Source: Rhodospirillaceae bacterium
GTDB lineage: Bacteria; Pseudomonadota; Alphaproteobacteria; Dongiales; Dongiaceae
Assembly (NCBI GenBank): GCA_016712715.1
Contig: JADJQM010000002.1
Span: 1,302,001-1,366,000, forward strand
DNA length: 64,000 nt
Reading direction: 5' to 3'
Under the pieces are notes generated by a model that searched no databases, was not told where the DNA came from, and saw only the letters and a list, made by a program, of their open reading frames with translations. Shown here piece by piece: positions 17,283 to 27,173 of this stretch. The position numbers and the translations under genes were made by a program. How positions within the stretch are numbered: the stretch's first letter is position 1; each line of letters begins with the position of its first letter.

Positions 17283-18154
17283 CCGAGCCCGTGCCTGTCG
17301 AAACGATCATCGTGCCGCGCACGCGCGACATCGGCGATTTTTCAGTCATGCGCGTGCTGCCGGCGGCGGCCCGGCGCATGGTGGGGCCGTTCGTGTTCCT
17401 CGATCAGTTCGGCCCGGTGACCCTCGCCGCCGGCAAGGGCATGGATGTGCGGCCCCATCCCCATATCGGCCTCTCCACCGTCACCTATCTGCTCGCGGGA
17501 TCGATCGTGCATCGCGACAGCCTCGGCTTCGAGCAATCGATCGAGCCCGGCGATGTCAACTGGATGACGGCCGGGCGCGGCATCGTGCATTCGGAACGCT
17601 CCGATGCCGAGCTCCGGAAAAGGCCGCAATCGCTTTATGGCCTGCAATCCTGGGTGGCCATGCCGCGGCGTGACGAAGAGACCGATCCCGCCTTCCTGCA
17701 TTTTGCCGGCACCACGCTGCCGGAAGCATCGGATGGCGGCATGCATCTCAAGATGATTGCCGGAACCCTTCAGGGTCTCACCTCACCGGTCGCGACCCAT
17801 TCGGCGCTCTTCTATGGCGACGTCACCCTGCAGGCGGGTGCACGCTTCCTGCTCGACACGAGCTACGACGAGCGCGCCGCCTATCTCATCGAAGGTATCG
17901 TTGCGATCGACGGCGTGTCATTCGAACCCGGGCGCCTGCTGGCCTTCGGTGCCGGCGATATCGTGCTCACGGCGGTGCCGCCGGCGCGCTTTGTCGTGCT
18001 GGGCGGCGAGCCCATGGATGGCCCCCGCCATATCTGGTGGAATTTTGTCTCATCGCGTCCAGACCGGATCGAGCAGGCCAAAGAGGATTGGCGCCGCGAC
18101 CAGTTCGGCGTCAGAATTCCGGGCGAGCACGAGTTCATTCCCCTGCCTGAATAG
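17279..18154 (+). CDS. Pirin-family bicupin protein
   Basis: A 291-residue pirin. The metal site in the first cupin is complete: H60, H62 (RPHPHIGLSTVTYL), H104 and E106 (GIVHSER). Pirins are iron-binding; bacterial members act as quercetin dioxygenases or redox-linked regulators. The second cupin (about 170-280) is degenerate as usual. The ATG overlaps the stop of the GcvA-like regulator, which suggests a coupled regulator-pirin operon, continued by the PAS_5 genes 18 bp and further on. Confidence 0.92.
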   Translation: MTEPVPVETIIVPRTRDIGDFSVMRVLPAAARRMVGPFVFLDQFGPVTLAAGKGMDVRPHPHIGLSTVTYLLAGSIVHRDSLGFEQSIEPGDVNWMTAGRGIVHSERSDAELRKRPQSLYGLQSWVAMPRRDEETDPAFLHFAGTTLPEASDGGMHLKMIAGTLQGLTSPVATHSALFYGDVTLQAGARFLLDTSYDERAAYLIEGIVAIDGVSFEPGRLLAFGAGDIVLTAVPPARFVVLGGEPMDGPRHIWWNFVSSRPDRIEQAKEDWRRDQFGVRIPGEHEFIPLPE

Positions 18155-18172
18155 GGGACGGATAGGGGATTC

Positions 18173-18682
18173 ATGCAGCTGGTCCAGTTCGATGCCGACG
18201 ATCCCGAGGGGCTGGCGCGCGGCATGGCATCGCTCGATATGCATTCACCCTTGGTCCGCGCCGGTTTTCGCTATTGGAACAGCCGGCGGCAGGGTCGTGC
18301 GGCGCCGGCGCGGGCCGATCTCGATCCGCTCATCGATATTCCGCGGCTGGTCCCCAATGTCATGCTGTTCGACGTGCGGCACGAGCCGCTCGACTTTCGC
18401 TGGCGCCTGGTCGGCAGCAAGGTGCGGCAGAATTTCTGGCATGACTATACCGGCCAATGGTTCTCGGAAGACCCGAACTACAGCAATCGCGAAAGTTCGG
18501 TCTGGCGGTCCCTTGATCTTGTCGAGCGGAATCAGCAGCCGGTGCTGCTGCGGCCCGTCTATGTCGGTCCCCATGATGACTTCATGTATGTCGAGAATAT
18601 CCTGCTGCCGCTCAGCGTCGCGCGGGATGGCTGGGGCATGCAGATGATCTTCATCGACTTCATCCGGAAGAAATCGCCCTAG
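18173..18682 (+). CDS. PAS_5-type single-domain protein, copy 1
   Basis: A 169-residue PAS-like protein of the alphaproteobacterial PAS_5 type (FRYWNSRR, DLDPLIDIPRLVPNVMLFDV, LDFRWRLVGS, ILLPLSVARDGWGM). It has no output domain. PAS_5 proteins are widespread but unassigned; they may bind a small ligand. It lies 18 bp after pirin, and the paralogue at 18829 follows. The two share the N-terminal MQ.VQFDAD start, which also supports this start codon. Confidence 0.82.
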   Translation: MQLVQFDADDPEGLARGMASLDMHSPLVRAGFRYWNSRRQGRAAPARADLDPLIDIPRLVPNVMLFDVRHEPLDFRWRLVGSKVRQNFWHDYTGQWFSEDPNYSNRESSVWRSLDLVERNQQPVLLRPVYVGPHDDFMYVENILLPLSVARDGWGMQMIFIDFIRKKSP

Positions 18683-18828
18683 CGCCGCCAGGTCTGGGCA
18701 AAATCGACGGTGCTGCTGTGCAGCATGAGTTTAAGGGCCAGCGCACGCCGCCATCAACCAAAGAAGTATTGGCGCCACGGCTCTTTCGGCGCCACAATTC
18801 CGCGCGGGGTATGGTCGCCAGAGGCTTC

Positions 18829-19335
18829 ATGCAGCAGGTTCAATTCGACGCCGATGATGCGGATGGCCTGGCGCGCGGCATGGCGGAGCTCGGGATGAGC
18901 TCGCCGCTGATCGTCGCAGGATTTCGCTACTGGAACAGCCGCCGCTTGGGCCGCAAGATGCCGTTGCGCAGCGATCTCGATCCGATCATCGATATCCCGA
19001 GCCTGGTGCCGCATATCATCCTGTTCGATGTGCGGCGCGAGCCGCTCGATTTCCGTTTTCGCCTGGTGGGCAGCCATGTGCGGCAAAATCTGTCGCGGGA
19101 CTATGCCGGCCACTGGTTCTCGGAGTTTCTCAATTACGATGCCAACAGCTCGATCTGGCCGCGGCACAAGCTCCTCGATGAGACCGGCCGGCCCATGCTG
19201 CAGCGGCCCAACTATGTCGGCCCGAACAATGATTTCATCTATGTCGAAAATATCCTGCTGCCGCTTGGCGTGGCAGAGCCGGGCTGGAGCATGCAGCTGA
19301 TGTTCATAGATTTCATCCGCAAGCCGGTGCCCTGA
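18829..19335 (+). CDS. PAS_5-type single-domain protein, copy 2
   Basis: A 168-residue paralogue of the preceding gene, similar along its whole length (FRYWNSRR, DLDPIIDIPSLVPHIILFDV, LDFRFRLVGS, NDFIYVENILLPLGV). The start at 18829 aligns with that of copy 1 and has AGAGG just upstream; longer in-frame starts (18718, 18811) have no counterpart in copy 1. The pair is a tandem duplication, now clearly diverged, so both copies have probably been kept for some time. Confidence 0.82.
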   Translation: MQQVQFDADDADGLARGMAELGMSSPLIVAGFRYWNSRRLGRKMPLRSDLDPIIDIPSLVPHIILFDVRREPLDFRFRLVGSHVRQNLSRDYAGHWFSEFLNYDANSSIWPRHKLLDETGRPMLQRPNYVGPNNDFIYVENILLPLGVAEPGWSMQLMFIDFIRKPVP

Positions 19336-19431
19336 GGGGCGAATCGGCTGGCTCGGCGGGCGCATCTTCCTTGGTGGGATTTCTCCTGCTAAGAGGAGGG
19401 CTTCGCGCAACTCACCGAAGGCAATCCACCG

Positions 19432-20112
19432 ATGATCAAACTCGACGGTCCCTCGCATCCGCCCCTGGCCGGCGGCAAGCCCGAGCAATTGGTGGTGTTC
19501 CTGCACGGCTACGGCTCCAATGGCGAGGATCTGATCAGCCTGGCCCCCTATTTGGCGCCGGCCTTGCCCGAGGCCGAGTTCCTCTCGCCCAACGCGCCCT
19601 TCCCCTGCGAGGCCAACCCGTTCGGCGGCTATCAATGGTTCGGTCTTGAGGAGCGCAACGACGAAACGCGTCTCCAGGGTGCCCGCGAAGCGGCGCCCAT
19701 CCTTGATGCCTATCTTGATGAACAGCTGGCGGCGCGCGGCCTCACCGAGGCGCAGCTGGCCCTCATCGGCTTCAGCCAGGGCACCATGATGGCGCTCCAT
19801 GTCGGCCTGCGCCGGCCCAACCCGGCGGCCGCCATCATCGGCTATTCCGGCATGCTGGTGGCGCCCGACCTGCTCGCCAGCGAGATCCGGTCGAAACCCC
19901 CGGTGCTGCTGGTCCATGGCATGGCCGACCAGGTTCTGCCCTTTGCCGCCATGGCCGAGGCCGAGGAAGCGCTGAAGGCCGCCGGCGTTCGCGTCGCCGC
20001 CGAAGGCCGGCCGGGCCTGCCGCACTCCATTGACCAGCGCGGCCTGGAACTGGGTGCCTCGATGCTGCATCAATTGATGTGCACGCATCACGACCATGGG
20101 CACCATCATTAA
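19432..20112 (+). CDS. Phospholipase/carboxylesterase family alpha/beta hydrolase
   Basis: A 226-residue cytosolic serine esterase of the YpfH/carboxylesterase-2 family. The triad is visible: S115 (GFSQG), D166 (HGMADQVLP) and H198 (GLPHSI). The oxyanion strand is FLHGYGSNGED. The C-terminus ends in a metal-binding-like tail THHDHGHHH, which is not part of the family fold. Substrates are usually short acyl esters. It appears monocistronic. Confidence 0.9.
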   Translation: MIKLDGPSHPPLAGGKPEQLVVFLHGYGSNGEDLISLAPYLAPALPEAEFLSPNAPFPCEANPFGGYQWFGLEERNDETRLQGAREAAPILDAYLDEQLAARGLTEAQLALIGFSQGTMMALHVGLRRPNPAAAIIGYSGMLVAPDLLASEIRSKPPVLLVHGMADQVLPFAAMAEAEEALKAAGVRVAAEGRPGLPHSIDQRGLELGASMLHQLMCTHHDHGHHH

Positions 20113-20288
20113 GGTGTCACACACTGGGGAATGACAACATCGTGAAAGATCGCCGAGGGTTACCCGCTACATCTTGAGTTTTCTTTCCGCCCCGGCTATT
20201 CCTAGCACGTTGGGTTGCGGTCATCCGCAGATCAGCGGATGAGTGGCGGCCCCCGAGAGGAGTCTTGGGAAGTGCGGGAGATGGCATT

Positions 20289-20852
20289 ATGATGGCCTCA
20301 CCTGAGGCATGTCCGGCCCTGGTCCTCAACGCCGATTTCCGGCCGTTGAGCTACTTCCCGTTGTCCCTGTGGCCCTGGCAGGAAGCCGTCAAGGCGGTGT
20401 TCCTCGACCGGGTCAACATTCTCAGCGAATACGATGAAATGGTGCACAGCCCCAGCCTCGCCATGCGGCTGCCCTCGGTCATTTCACTGAAAGAATATGT
20501 CCCGCAGGAGCGCAGGCCAGCCTTCACGCGGTTCAACGTCTTCCTGCGCGACCGGTTCCGCTGCCAGTATTGCGGCCGGCATTCGGCAGCCCATGACCTC
20601 ACCTTTGATCACGTCGTGCCGCGCGCCCGCGGTGGCCGCACTTCGTGGCAGAATGTCGTCGCGGCCTGCCAGGCCTGCAACCTCAGGAAGGGCAGCAAAC
20701 TGCCGCACCAGGTCGGCATGTTCCCCAAAAGGAGGCCGTTGCAACCGACGACCTTCGAGCTTCAGGAAAACGGCCGTGCCTTCCCGCCAAATTATCTCCA
20801 CCGGAGTTGGCGGGATTTTCTTTACTGGGACAGCGAACTCGAAACCGGTTGA
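20289..20852 (+). CDS. HNH endonuclease family protein
   Basis: A 187-residue protein with an HNH nuclease domain: CxxC (CQYCGR), the catalytic FDHVVPRARGG, ENV-like WQNVVAACQ and a second CxxC (CQACN), which together bind structural zinc and a catalytic metal. The N-terminal ~75 residues (LNADFRPLSYFPLSLWPWQE) are typical of a chromosomal HNH family found singly across proteobacteria. Its role is unknown, possibly DNA repair. The start at 20289 follows GGGAG at 20277-20281; a TTG at 20265 is less likely. Confidence 0.9.
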   Translation: MMASPEACPALVLNADFRPLSYFPLSLWPWQEAVKAVFLDRVNILSEYDEMVHSPSLAMRLPSVISLKEYVPQERRPAFTRFNVFLRDRFRCQYCGRHSAAHDLTFDHVVPRARGGRTSWQNVVAACQACNLRKGSKLPHQVGMFPKRRPLQPTTFELQENGRAFPPNYLHRSWRDFLYWDSELETG

Positions 20853-20976
20853 TTGTCCCCGGACAATTGCGGCAATGGGACTATGCGACGCATGGCTGGC
20901 GTGCGTGCCGCCGCTGTTGTCAGCGCCCCGCACCTCCCCTAAGCATGGGGCACACCAGCGTCGGGGCCAAATCTCC

Positions 20977-21597
20977 ATGTTCGATTTCCTGCTGAAGCGG
21001 CTGCTGCCGCTGCTGATCGGCTTCGTCATCTGGGGCCTCGCCGTGGCGCTGCAGGTGCGCGCCGATCTCGGCCTCTCGCCCTGGGATGTGTTCCACCAGG
21101 GCCTGGGGCATCATCTTGGCATCGGCATCGGCTGGGCCGGTGTCGTCACCAGCGTCGGTGTGCTGCTGCTCTGGATCCCCTTGAAGATGAAGCCCGGCAT
21201 CGGCACGGTGTTGAATGCGCTGGTGATCGGTCCCTCGGCGGAATTCTTTCTCTCCATCCTGGACGCCCCTGACAACATCGTCATCCGCTGGAGCTACATG
21301 CTGGGCGGCATCCTCCTGATGGCAATTGGCAGCGCGCTCTATCTGCCGGCCCGCCTCGGCACAGGCCCGCGCGACGGGGTGATGGTCGGGCTCAACAAGA
21401 AATTCGAATTCTCGATCCGCCTGTCGCGCACCATCGTCGAGGTGATGGCGCTGATAATCGGCTTCCTGCTGGGCGGCACGGTGGGTCTCGGCACGATCAT
21501 CATCGCGGTCGGGCTCGGCCCCACGGTGCAGGCCTGCCTGCAAGCCCGCCGCTGGCTCGTCGAACGCGTGACGGGCGTGCCGCAGAGCGTGTTGTAG
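20977..21597 (+). CDS. YczE/YitT-like membrane protein
   Basis: A 206-residue protein with about five membrane helices. YczE-type landmarks are GLAVALQVRADLGLSPWDVF near the N-terminus and ARLGTGPRDGVMVGL in the middle, two glycine-rich half-loops that look like an internal repeat. The molecular function of this family is unknown. No strong ribosome-binding site precedes the ATG. The hydrolase-dikinase fusion gene begins 48 bp downstream on the same strand and may be cotranscribed. Confidence 0.85.
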   Translation: MFDFLLKRLLPLLIGFVIWGLAVALQVRADLGLSPWDVFHQGLGHHLGIGIGWAGVVTSVGVLLLWIPLKMKPGIGTVLNALVIGPSAEFFLSILDAPDNIVIRWSYMLGGILLMAIGSALYLPARLGTGPRDGVMVGLNKKFEFSIRLSRTIVEVMALIIGFLLGGTVGLGTIIIAVGLGPTVQACLQARRWLVERVTGVPQSVL

Positions 21598-21645
21598 GCG
21601 GGATTACAGGGCAACTCGTCAACAGGGCGGGACCAGGCGACGGAC

Positions 21646-24092
21646 ATGAACAGACCGGTTCTCTATCTGCTCGCCGGTAATGGAAGCGCCGCCGATTGGT
21701 GGGACGACACCCTGCAGTTTTTCGGTCGCTACCGGCCGGTTCCCTGGAATTGCCGGGATTCGGCGACAATCCGGCACCCCCTTGCCGCGATCTCGTGGCA
21801 TATGCGGACGCCTTGCTGGCGATGACGCAGCCGGGCGCCGCCATTCTTGCCGTTGGCGTCAATGCGCTGCCAGTGCTCCACGCCTTGCAGCGAAGGCCTG
21901 GCCACTTCTCCCACACGATCCTGCTTGCGCCGGTCGGCGCCTTTCTGTGGCAGCGACGCCTGCCCGCGCTGATGGCGTGGCGGCCGCTCCGCAAGCTGGC
22001 GCACTGGCTGTTGGCACACCGCCCACACTGGCTTGCCGGGAAATTCTCCAACAAGCAATGGACGGCGGACCAATATCGGCGGATGGGGCGCGGCTATCGT
22101 CGGTGCCGGGCATTCCAGCCCTATTGGGACATGATGCGCGCCGAAACGGCATTGCCTTTGCTGGAATGGATTGCCGATCCGATCGACCTGGTTTGGGGGA
22201 CGCAGGACGGCGTCATTTCCGCGGATCAGGCGGCGGCCTGGTCGGCCATTCTGGCGCGCGCCGCCCTCACCGTCGGCATCCGGGAGGATTGGGGCCACTA
22301 TCCCTGGATCGACGACCCGGCAGGGTTTGTCGCCTGGCTTGAGCAAGGCGAGGCCGGGTTCACAGCGCACAGCAAGGGCGGCCGTCTGCAACTGGCGATT
22401 TTGGCCGGCCTGCCAGTACCGGCGGCAACCACGATCCGGACAGCAGGCAACCCTGCCCTGGCGGCCTTCCTGGCCGAGCACAGCGATGGCGTCTTTGCGG
22501 TGCGCTCCTCCAGCACCACGGAAGACAAGGCCGATGCCGCCAATGCCGGATTGAGCGCCACTTTTCTGCGCCAGAATGCGGGCGAGGTACCCTTCCGTGT
22601 CGCCGAACTGCACCGCGCCGGCGTGGACGAGGTGGTCGTCCAGCGTTACGTCGCGCCGCGTCTCTCCGGCATAGCCTTCGTGCGCCATCTCGCTGCCGAG
22701 ATCGAATGGCTCGACGGGCATCTCGCCGCGCTGGCGGATGGCGACGTGCAGCCGCACAAGGTCACGCTGTCGCGCCTCGGCAGCGATTGGGCCGATGGTA
22801 CGTTCGGTCAAACGCAGGGTCTCAGCCAGCACGCTTTATGGACCTTCCTGCAGGACGTGCTGCGGGCGTTCCACTATGTACCGGGTGATGTCGAATGGGC
22901 CTGGGACGGCCAGCAATTATGGCTGCTGCAATACCGGCCGGTCACGATCTATGGCTGGCGGCGGCATCTGACCTCCGCCAATATCGCGGAAATACTCCCT
23001 TCACGACCCAGCCGACTGGTGGAATATGCGCAACGGCGCGCGGACGCCAGCATACCGGCGGTTATGGCGCGCTGGGATTCCCGGGTGCTGGCCGACAATG
23101 AGCCCTTTACCGCTCTGTTCGACGAGGCATCCTATATCAACAATGATCTGTTCCTGGCGCGGCTGAAAGATTGGGGCTTCTCCTCCCGGCGCTATGCGCG
23201 TGAAGTCGGTGGCGCCGTGCCGGTATTTGCCGCACATCCGTGGCGGTGCCTGCGCAACCTCAGCTGCTTTTGGCGCATGCAGCGGGAAAGTCGCCGCGCC
23301 ATGCTGGCGCTAGAGGAATCGCTGCGCCGGTTCGATCTGGAACTGGCGGCACTGGTTGCCGCCGGTGCCGATGGCCAGTGTTTGGCGGATTGGTTCACGC
23401 GCTTTTATCTCTTCACCGTGCAGGGCAATCTGTGCATCGCAACAGCGATCGCCAGCGCTGGCGGCAGCTACCTCGGTCAGCCTGCGACCGTCTATGGCGA
23501 CATGCCGGGAGCACCGCACCGCCTGCCGTGGGAAACCGACCCCGCGACGCCACGCCCGCTGCCAGACGGGAGTGGCGACGGCTTGCCGATCACGCCCTTG
23601 CCGACTTGGCCGACGGCGATCAGATGGGCGCATGGGCTGGGCCTGCCCGGCATGCGCGGCCATTATGTGCAATTGCGCGAATGGTACCGCGACAATCTCA
23701 TGCGCATCTTCTTTCGCCTGCATCACGCCTTTTTGCCGCAAGACCGGCTCGTCTGGTTTGCGCCGCATCCCCGTGCGCGGCTCCGACAGGGCAGTTTCTG
23801 GCAGGACGGGCGCGATGGACCCGGCAAGGCCGACGCCTTTGTGATCTATCCAGGCGCGGTGACGGGCGTGCTGGGAACCGATATTCTCCTGGTTGAGACC
23901 CTGGACCCAGGTCGTTACGAAGAATACCGCGCGGCACGGGCGGTCATCGCGCGCATGGGCGGCAAGCTGTCCCACGGCGCCACCTTGCTGCGAGAACTGC
24001 GCAAACCGTCGGCGGTGGTGCCGGACATCGACGCCGCCTGGTTGGGGCGACAAGTGCGCTATGAGAGCGGTGTGCTCGGTCTCATCGACTGA
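21646..24092 (+). pseudogene. Alpha/beta-hydrolase fused to PEP-synthase-like dikinase, one frameshift
   Basis: Reconstructed protein of ~815 residues. An N-terminal alpha/beta-hydrolase (about 1-235) opens with LYLLAGNGSAADWW, then shifts to the -1 frame at CCC (21742-21744), continuing LELPGFGDNP. Its nucleophile elbow reads AVGVNALPV instead of GxSxG. The acid (WGTQDG) and His (DWGHYPW) remain. Next is an ATP-grasp PEP/pyruvate-binding domain (about 240-435: VRSSSTTEDKADAANAG, VVVQRYVAPRLSG, EWAWDGQQLWLLQYRPV), a ~270-residue middle domain, and a swivelling phosphohistidine domain (GGKLSHGATLLREL, His near 776). The layout recalls rifampicin phosphotransferase with a hydrolase in front. 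If the shift is real, the dikinase could still be made from an internal start. Confidence 0.75.
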
Positions 24093-24105
24093 GCCGCTCC
24101 CCCAA

Positions 24106-24618
24106 TCACAGTTCCTTGTAGAACACCACCGTGTCGTGGAAGCTGCCGTCGGCGTTCTTGGCATAGCGCGGTATGACGCCCACCTCGACATAGCCCAAAT
24201 TGCGATAGAGCGCCTCGCCATCGTCGCCGCGGCGGGTGTCGAGGGTGAGGAGGGTGCGGCCGAGCGCTTTGGCTTCCGCTTCCGCCGCCAGCATCAGCGC
24301 ACGGCCGATCCCCTTGCGGCGGGCCTTGGTGTGCACCAGCAGTTTGGCGATCTCGGCGCGGTGGGGCTGGTTGGGCATGGCGGCCGGGATCAACTGCACG
24401 CTGCCCTGGATGCGGCCGGCGGCATCGCGCGCCACCAGGATGCTGCGATGGGAGAGATCAGAGAGCGCCTTGTCCCAGAAAGCCCCAGCCTCGCCCTCGG
24501 TCATCGGCGGCAGGAAGCTGATCGCGGCCCCTGCCTCGACCACATCCATCAGCAGTTCGATGAGGGCGAAGCGGTCCTTGGTCGCGAATTTGGGGGTCAG
24601 GGTTTCGATCTGGGGCAT
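24106..24618 (-). CDS. GNAT-family N-acetyltransferase
   Basis: A 170-residue GNAT acyltransferase. The acetyl-CoA pyrophosphate loop is visible as HTKARRKGIGRALM (motif A), preceded by the AEIAKLLV strand; motif B is near GEALYRNLGYVEVG. ATG 24618 follows GAGAGACGTC; a GTG at 24630 is an alternative. The acceptor substrate is unknown. The stop is 13 bp from the convergent stop of the fusion gene. Confidence 0.9.
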   Translation of the reverse strand: MPQIETLTPKFATKDRFALIELLMDVVEAGAAISFLPPMTEGEAGAFWDKALSDLSHRSILVARDAAGRIQGSVQLIPAAMPNQPHRAEIAKLLVHTKARRKGIGRALMLAAEAEAKALGRTLLTLDTRRGDDGEALYRNLGYVEVGVIPRYAKNADGSFHDTVVFYKEL

Positions 24619-24718
24619 GACGTCTCTCACAGCGATTTCCAGGCGCCAATCTGCGCAAATCGATGCCGGAATGCAATCGTACGCGGCGCGACCAATGGCA
24701 GCAGCGGGTGCCGATTCC

Positions 24719-26998
24719 CTAGCGCAACGTACTGAGCGGTGTTGTGGCGAGCGAGGCGAAGGCTGCCGCGGTCACCAGTTCGTTGACCGTGGCGCCGGTC
24801 TGGACGATCTGCACCGATTTGGACAGGCCGACCAGGACCGGGCCGAAGGATGTGCCGCCCAATTCCTGCATCAGCTTCGCGGCGATGTTGGCGGAATGCA
24901 ACGCCGGCATGATGAGGATGTTGGCGGGACCGGAGAGGCGCGTGAAGGGGTAAAGCTCCTTCATCAACCCATAGTTCAAGGCGACGTTCGCCTGCATCTC
25001 GCCTTCATATTCAAAATCGACCCGGCGCTGGTCCAAGACCAGCACGGCCTCGCGGATGCGCACGGCTTTCTCACGCGGCGGGTTGCCGAAATTGGAGAAG
25101 GAGAGGAGGGCTATGCGTGGCTCGTGGCCAAGCTGTCTGGCGATGGCCGCCGTCTGCACGGCGAAGTCGGCAAGCTGCTCGGCCGAGGGCAGTTCATGGA
25201 CGTTGGTATCGGCCAGCAGCACCGTGCGCCCGCCGGCCACCAGGATGGTCAGACCCATCAGGGTCTGCCCGGGCCGGGGGTCGATGACCCGCATGGCATC
25301 GTCGAGGCAGACATTGAAGCTGCGCGTCACACCCGTGACCATGGCATCGGCGTGGCCCGCCGCCACCATGCAGGCGGCAAAGACATTGCGGTCCTGGTTG
25401 ACCATGCGCTGCACGTCGCGCGACAGGATGCCCTTGCGCTGCAAGCGTTCATAAAGCATGTCGTGATAGTGCTGTCGGTGCGGCGTGTTGGCGGCGGTCA
25501 CCACCTCGAGCCCGTCGGCATCATGCAGGCTTTGGCTCTTGATGACCTCGGCGATGCGCTCGGGCCTGCCCACCAATACCGGCGTGCCATAGCCCGACGA
25601 GCGGAAGGCGATGGCGGCGCGGATGACCTTTTCCTCCTCGCCCTCGGCGAAGACGACGCGCTTCGGGTTGTGGCGCACGCGCTCGAAGATGAGCTGCAAC
25701 GAGCCTGCGGCGGGGTCGAGCCTGCCGGCCAGTGAGGCCACAAAGGCGTCCATGTCGATGATCGGCTTACGAGCCACACCGCTGTCCATGGCGGCCTTGG
25801 CGACCGCCGGCGGCACATGGGTGATGAGGCGGGGATCGAACGGCACCGGGATGATGTAGTCGGGACCAAAGCGCAGGCGCCGGCCGGAATAGGCGGCATC
25901 CACTTCCTCCGGCACGTCGGCGCGGGCGAGGTCGGCGATGGCGTGTGCGGCGGCGATCTTCATCGCATCGTTGATGGTGGAGGCGCGCACATCGAGGGCG
26001 CCGCGGAAGATATAGGGGAAGCCCAGCACATTGTTGACCTGGTTCACATAATCAGAGCGCCCGGTGGCGACGATGGCGTCGGAGCGCACCGCCTGCACTT
26101 CCTCCGGCGTCACCTCGGGGTCCGGATTGGCCATGGCGAAGATGATCGGCTTGTCGGCCATGCTTTTCACCATGGCGGGTGTCACGGCACCCTTCACGGA
26201 GAGGCCCAGGAACACGTCGGCGCCCTTCATCGCTTCTTCGAGCGTGCGCGCATCGGTCTTCACCGCATGGGCCGATTTCCACTGATTCATGCCTTCGGTG
26301 CGGCCCTGATAGATGACGCCCTTGGTGTCGCACAGGATGGCATTGTCATGGGGCAGGCCCATGGCCTTCACCAGCTCGACGCAGGCGATCGAGGCGGCAC
26401 CGGCGCCATTGACCACGATCTTGGTGTTCTTGAAATCGCGCCCGGTGAGATGCATCGCGTTGAGGATGCCCGCCGCCGCGATGATCGCCGTGCCATGCTG
26501 GTCGTCATGGAAGACGGGGATGTCCATCAGCTCGCGCAATTGCTGCTCGATGATGAAGCACTCCGGCGCCTTGATATCCTCGAGATTGATGCCGCCGAAA
26601 CTTGGCCCCAGATAGCGCACCGAATTCACGAACTCGGTCACGTCCTTGGTGTCGACCTCAAGATCGATGGAATCGATGTCGGCAAAGCGCTTGAAGAGGA
26701 CGGCCTTGCCCTCCATCACCGGTTTCGAGGCGAGCGCCCCCAGATCGCCCAGCCCCAGCACCGCGGTACCGTTGGAGATGACCGCCACGAGATTTCCCTT
26801 GGCGGTATAATCATAGGCGGTCGAGGGGTCGCGGGCGATGTGCAGGCAGGGATAGGCGACGCCGGGGGAATAGGCCAGGGACAGGTCCCGCTGCGTCGTC
26901 AGCGGCTTCGAGGCGATGATCTCGATCTTGCCCGGCCGCCCCATGACATGGAACTGCAGCGCATCTTCCTCGGTGATGGTCGGCTTCTTGGTGCTCAT
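24719..26998 (-). CDS. maeB: NADP-dependent malic enzyme (MaeB type)
   Basis: A 759-residue two-part enzyme. The N-terminal ~430 residues are malic enzyme (malate + NADP+ to pyruvate + CO2 + NADPH): the catalytic tyrosine loop [11 protein letters not shown], metal-binding [11 protein letters not shown] and [10 protein letters not shown], and a Rossmann segment [13 protein letters not shown]. The C-terminal ~330 residues ([16 protein letters not shown] onward) are a phosphotransacetylase-like domain, which in MaeB enzymes is regulatory and responds to acetyl-CoA. Length and layout match the family. The ATG at 26998 is preceded by GGGAGAG. It stands as a single transcription unit. Confidence 0.95.
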   Translation of the reverse strand: MSTKKPTITEEDALQFHVMGRPGKIEIIASKPLTTQRDLSLAYSPGVAYPCLHIARDPSTAYDYTAKGNLVAVISNGTAVLGLGDLGALASKPVMEGKAVLFKRFADIDSIDLEVDTKDVTEFVNSVRYLGPSFGGINLEDIKAPECFIIEQQLRELMDIPVFHDDQHGTAIIAAAGILNAMHLTGRDFKNTKIVVNGAGAASIACVELVKAMGLPHDNAILCDTKGVIYQGRTEGMNQWKSAHAVKTDARTLEEAMKGADVFLGLSVKGAVTPAMVKSMADKPIIFAMANPDPEVTPEEVQAVRSDAIVATGRSDYVNQVNNVLGFPYIFRGALDVRASTINDAMKIAAAHAIADLARADVPEEVDAAYSGRRLRFGPDYIIPVPFDPRLITHVPPAVAKAAMDSGVARKPIIDMDAFVASLAGRLDPAAGSLQLIFERVRHNPKRVVFAEGEEEKVIRAAIAFRSSGYGTPVLVGRPERIAEVIKSQSLHDADGLEVVTAANTPHRQHYHDMLYERLQRKGILSRDVQRMVNQDRNVFAACMVAAGHADAMVTGVTRSFNVCLDDAMRVIDPRPGQTLMGLTILVAGGRTVLLADTNVHELPSAEQLADFAVQTAAIARQLGHEPRIALLSFSNFGNPPREKAVRIREAVLVLDQRRVDFEYEGEMQANVALNYGLMKELYPFTRLSGPANILIMPALHSANIAAKLMQELGGTSFGPVLVGLSKSVQIVQTGATVNELVTAAAFASLATTPLSTLR

Positions 26999-27125
26999 GA
27001 TTTGGCGAACTCTCCCTGACCTCTTTCCCGCAGGCTTGCATGAAACGGCCCGGAGTTAAAGGGGAACAGCGAGAAGAACAAAGATGTCGGCGGCGGGTTG
27101 GCGGCCGAAACCAACTCATTCTAGC

Positions 27126-27156
27126 CGTCATGGCCGGGCTTGGCCCGGCCATGACG
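27126..27156. repeat. CGTCAT...ATGACG palindrome, copy 1
   Basis: A perfect 14-bp stem (CGTCATGGCCGGGC / GCCCGGCCATGACG) with a TTG loop lies between the malic enzyme and alcohol dehydrogenase genes, downstream of the dehydrogenase on the minus strand. It is structurally the same as the palindrome at 40570-40600, so it belongs to a dispersed REP-like family. It could double as a transcription end or mRNA stabiliser for the dehydrogenase. Confidence 0.75.
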
Positions 27157-27173
27157 ATTTAGCTCAGACTACA

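Noticed and set aside
20289..20852. HNH protein as part of a restriction or defence system
   Set aside because: There is no methylase, helicase or other defence gene nearby; this HNH family usually stands alone on the chromosome.
24719..26998. Malic enzyme and phosphotransacetylase as a novel fusion
   Set aside because: This two-domain layout is the normal form of MaeB enzymes.
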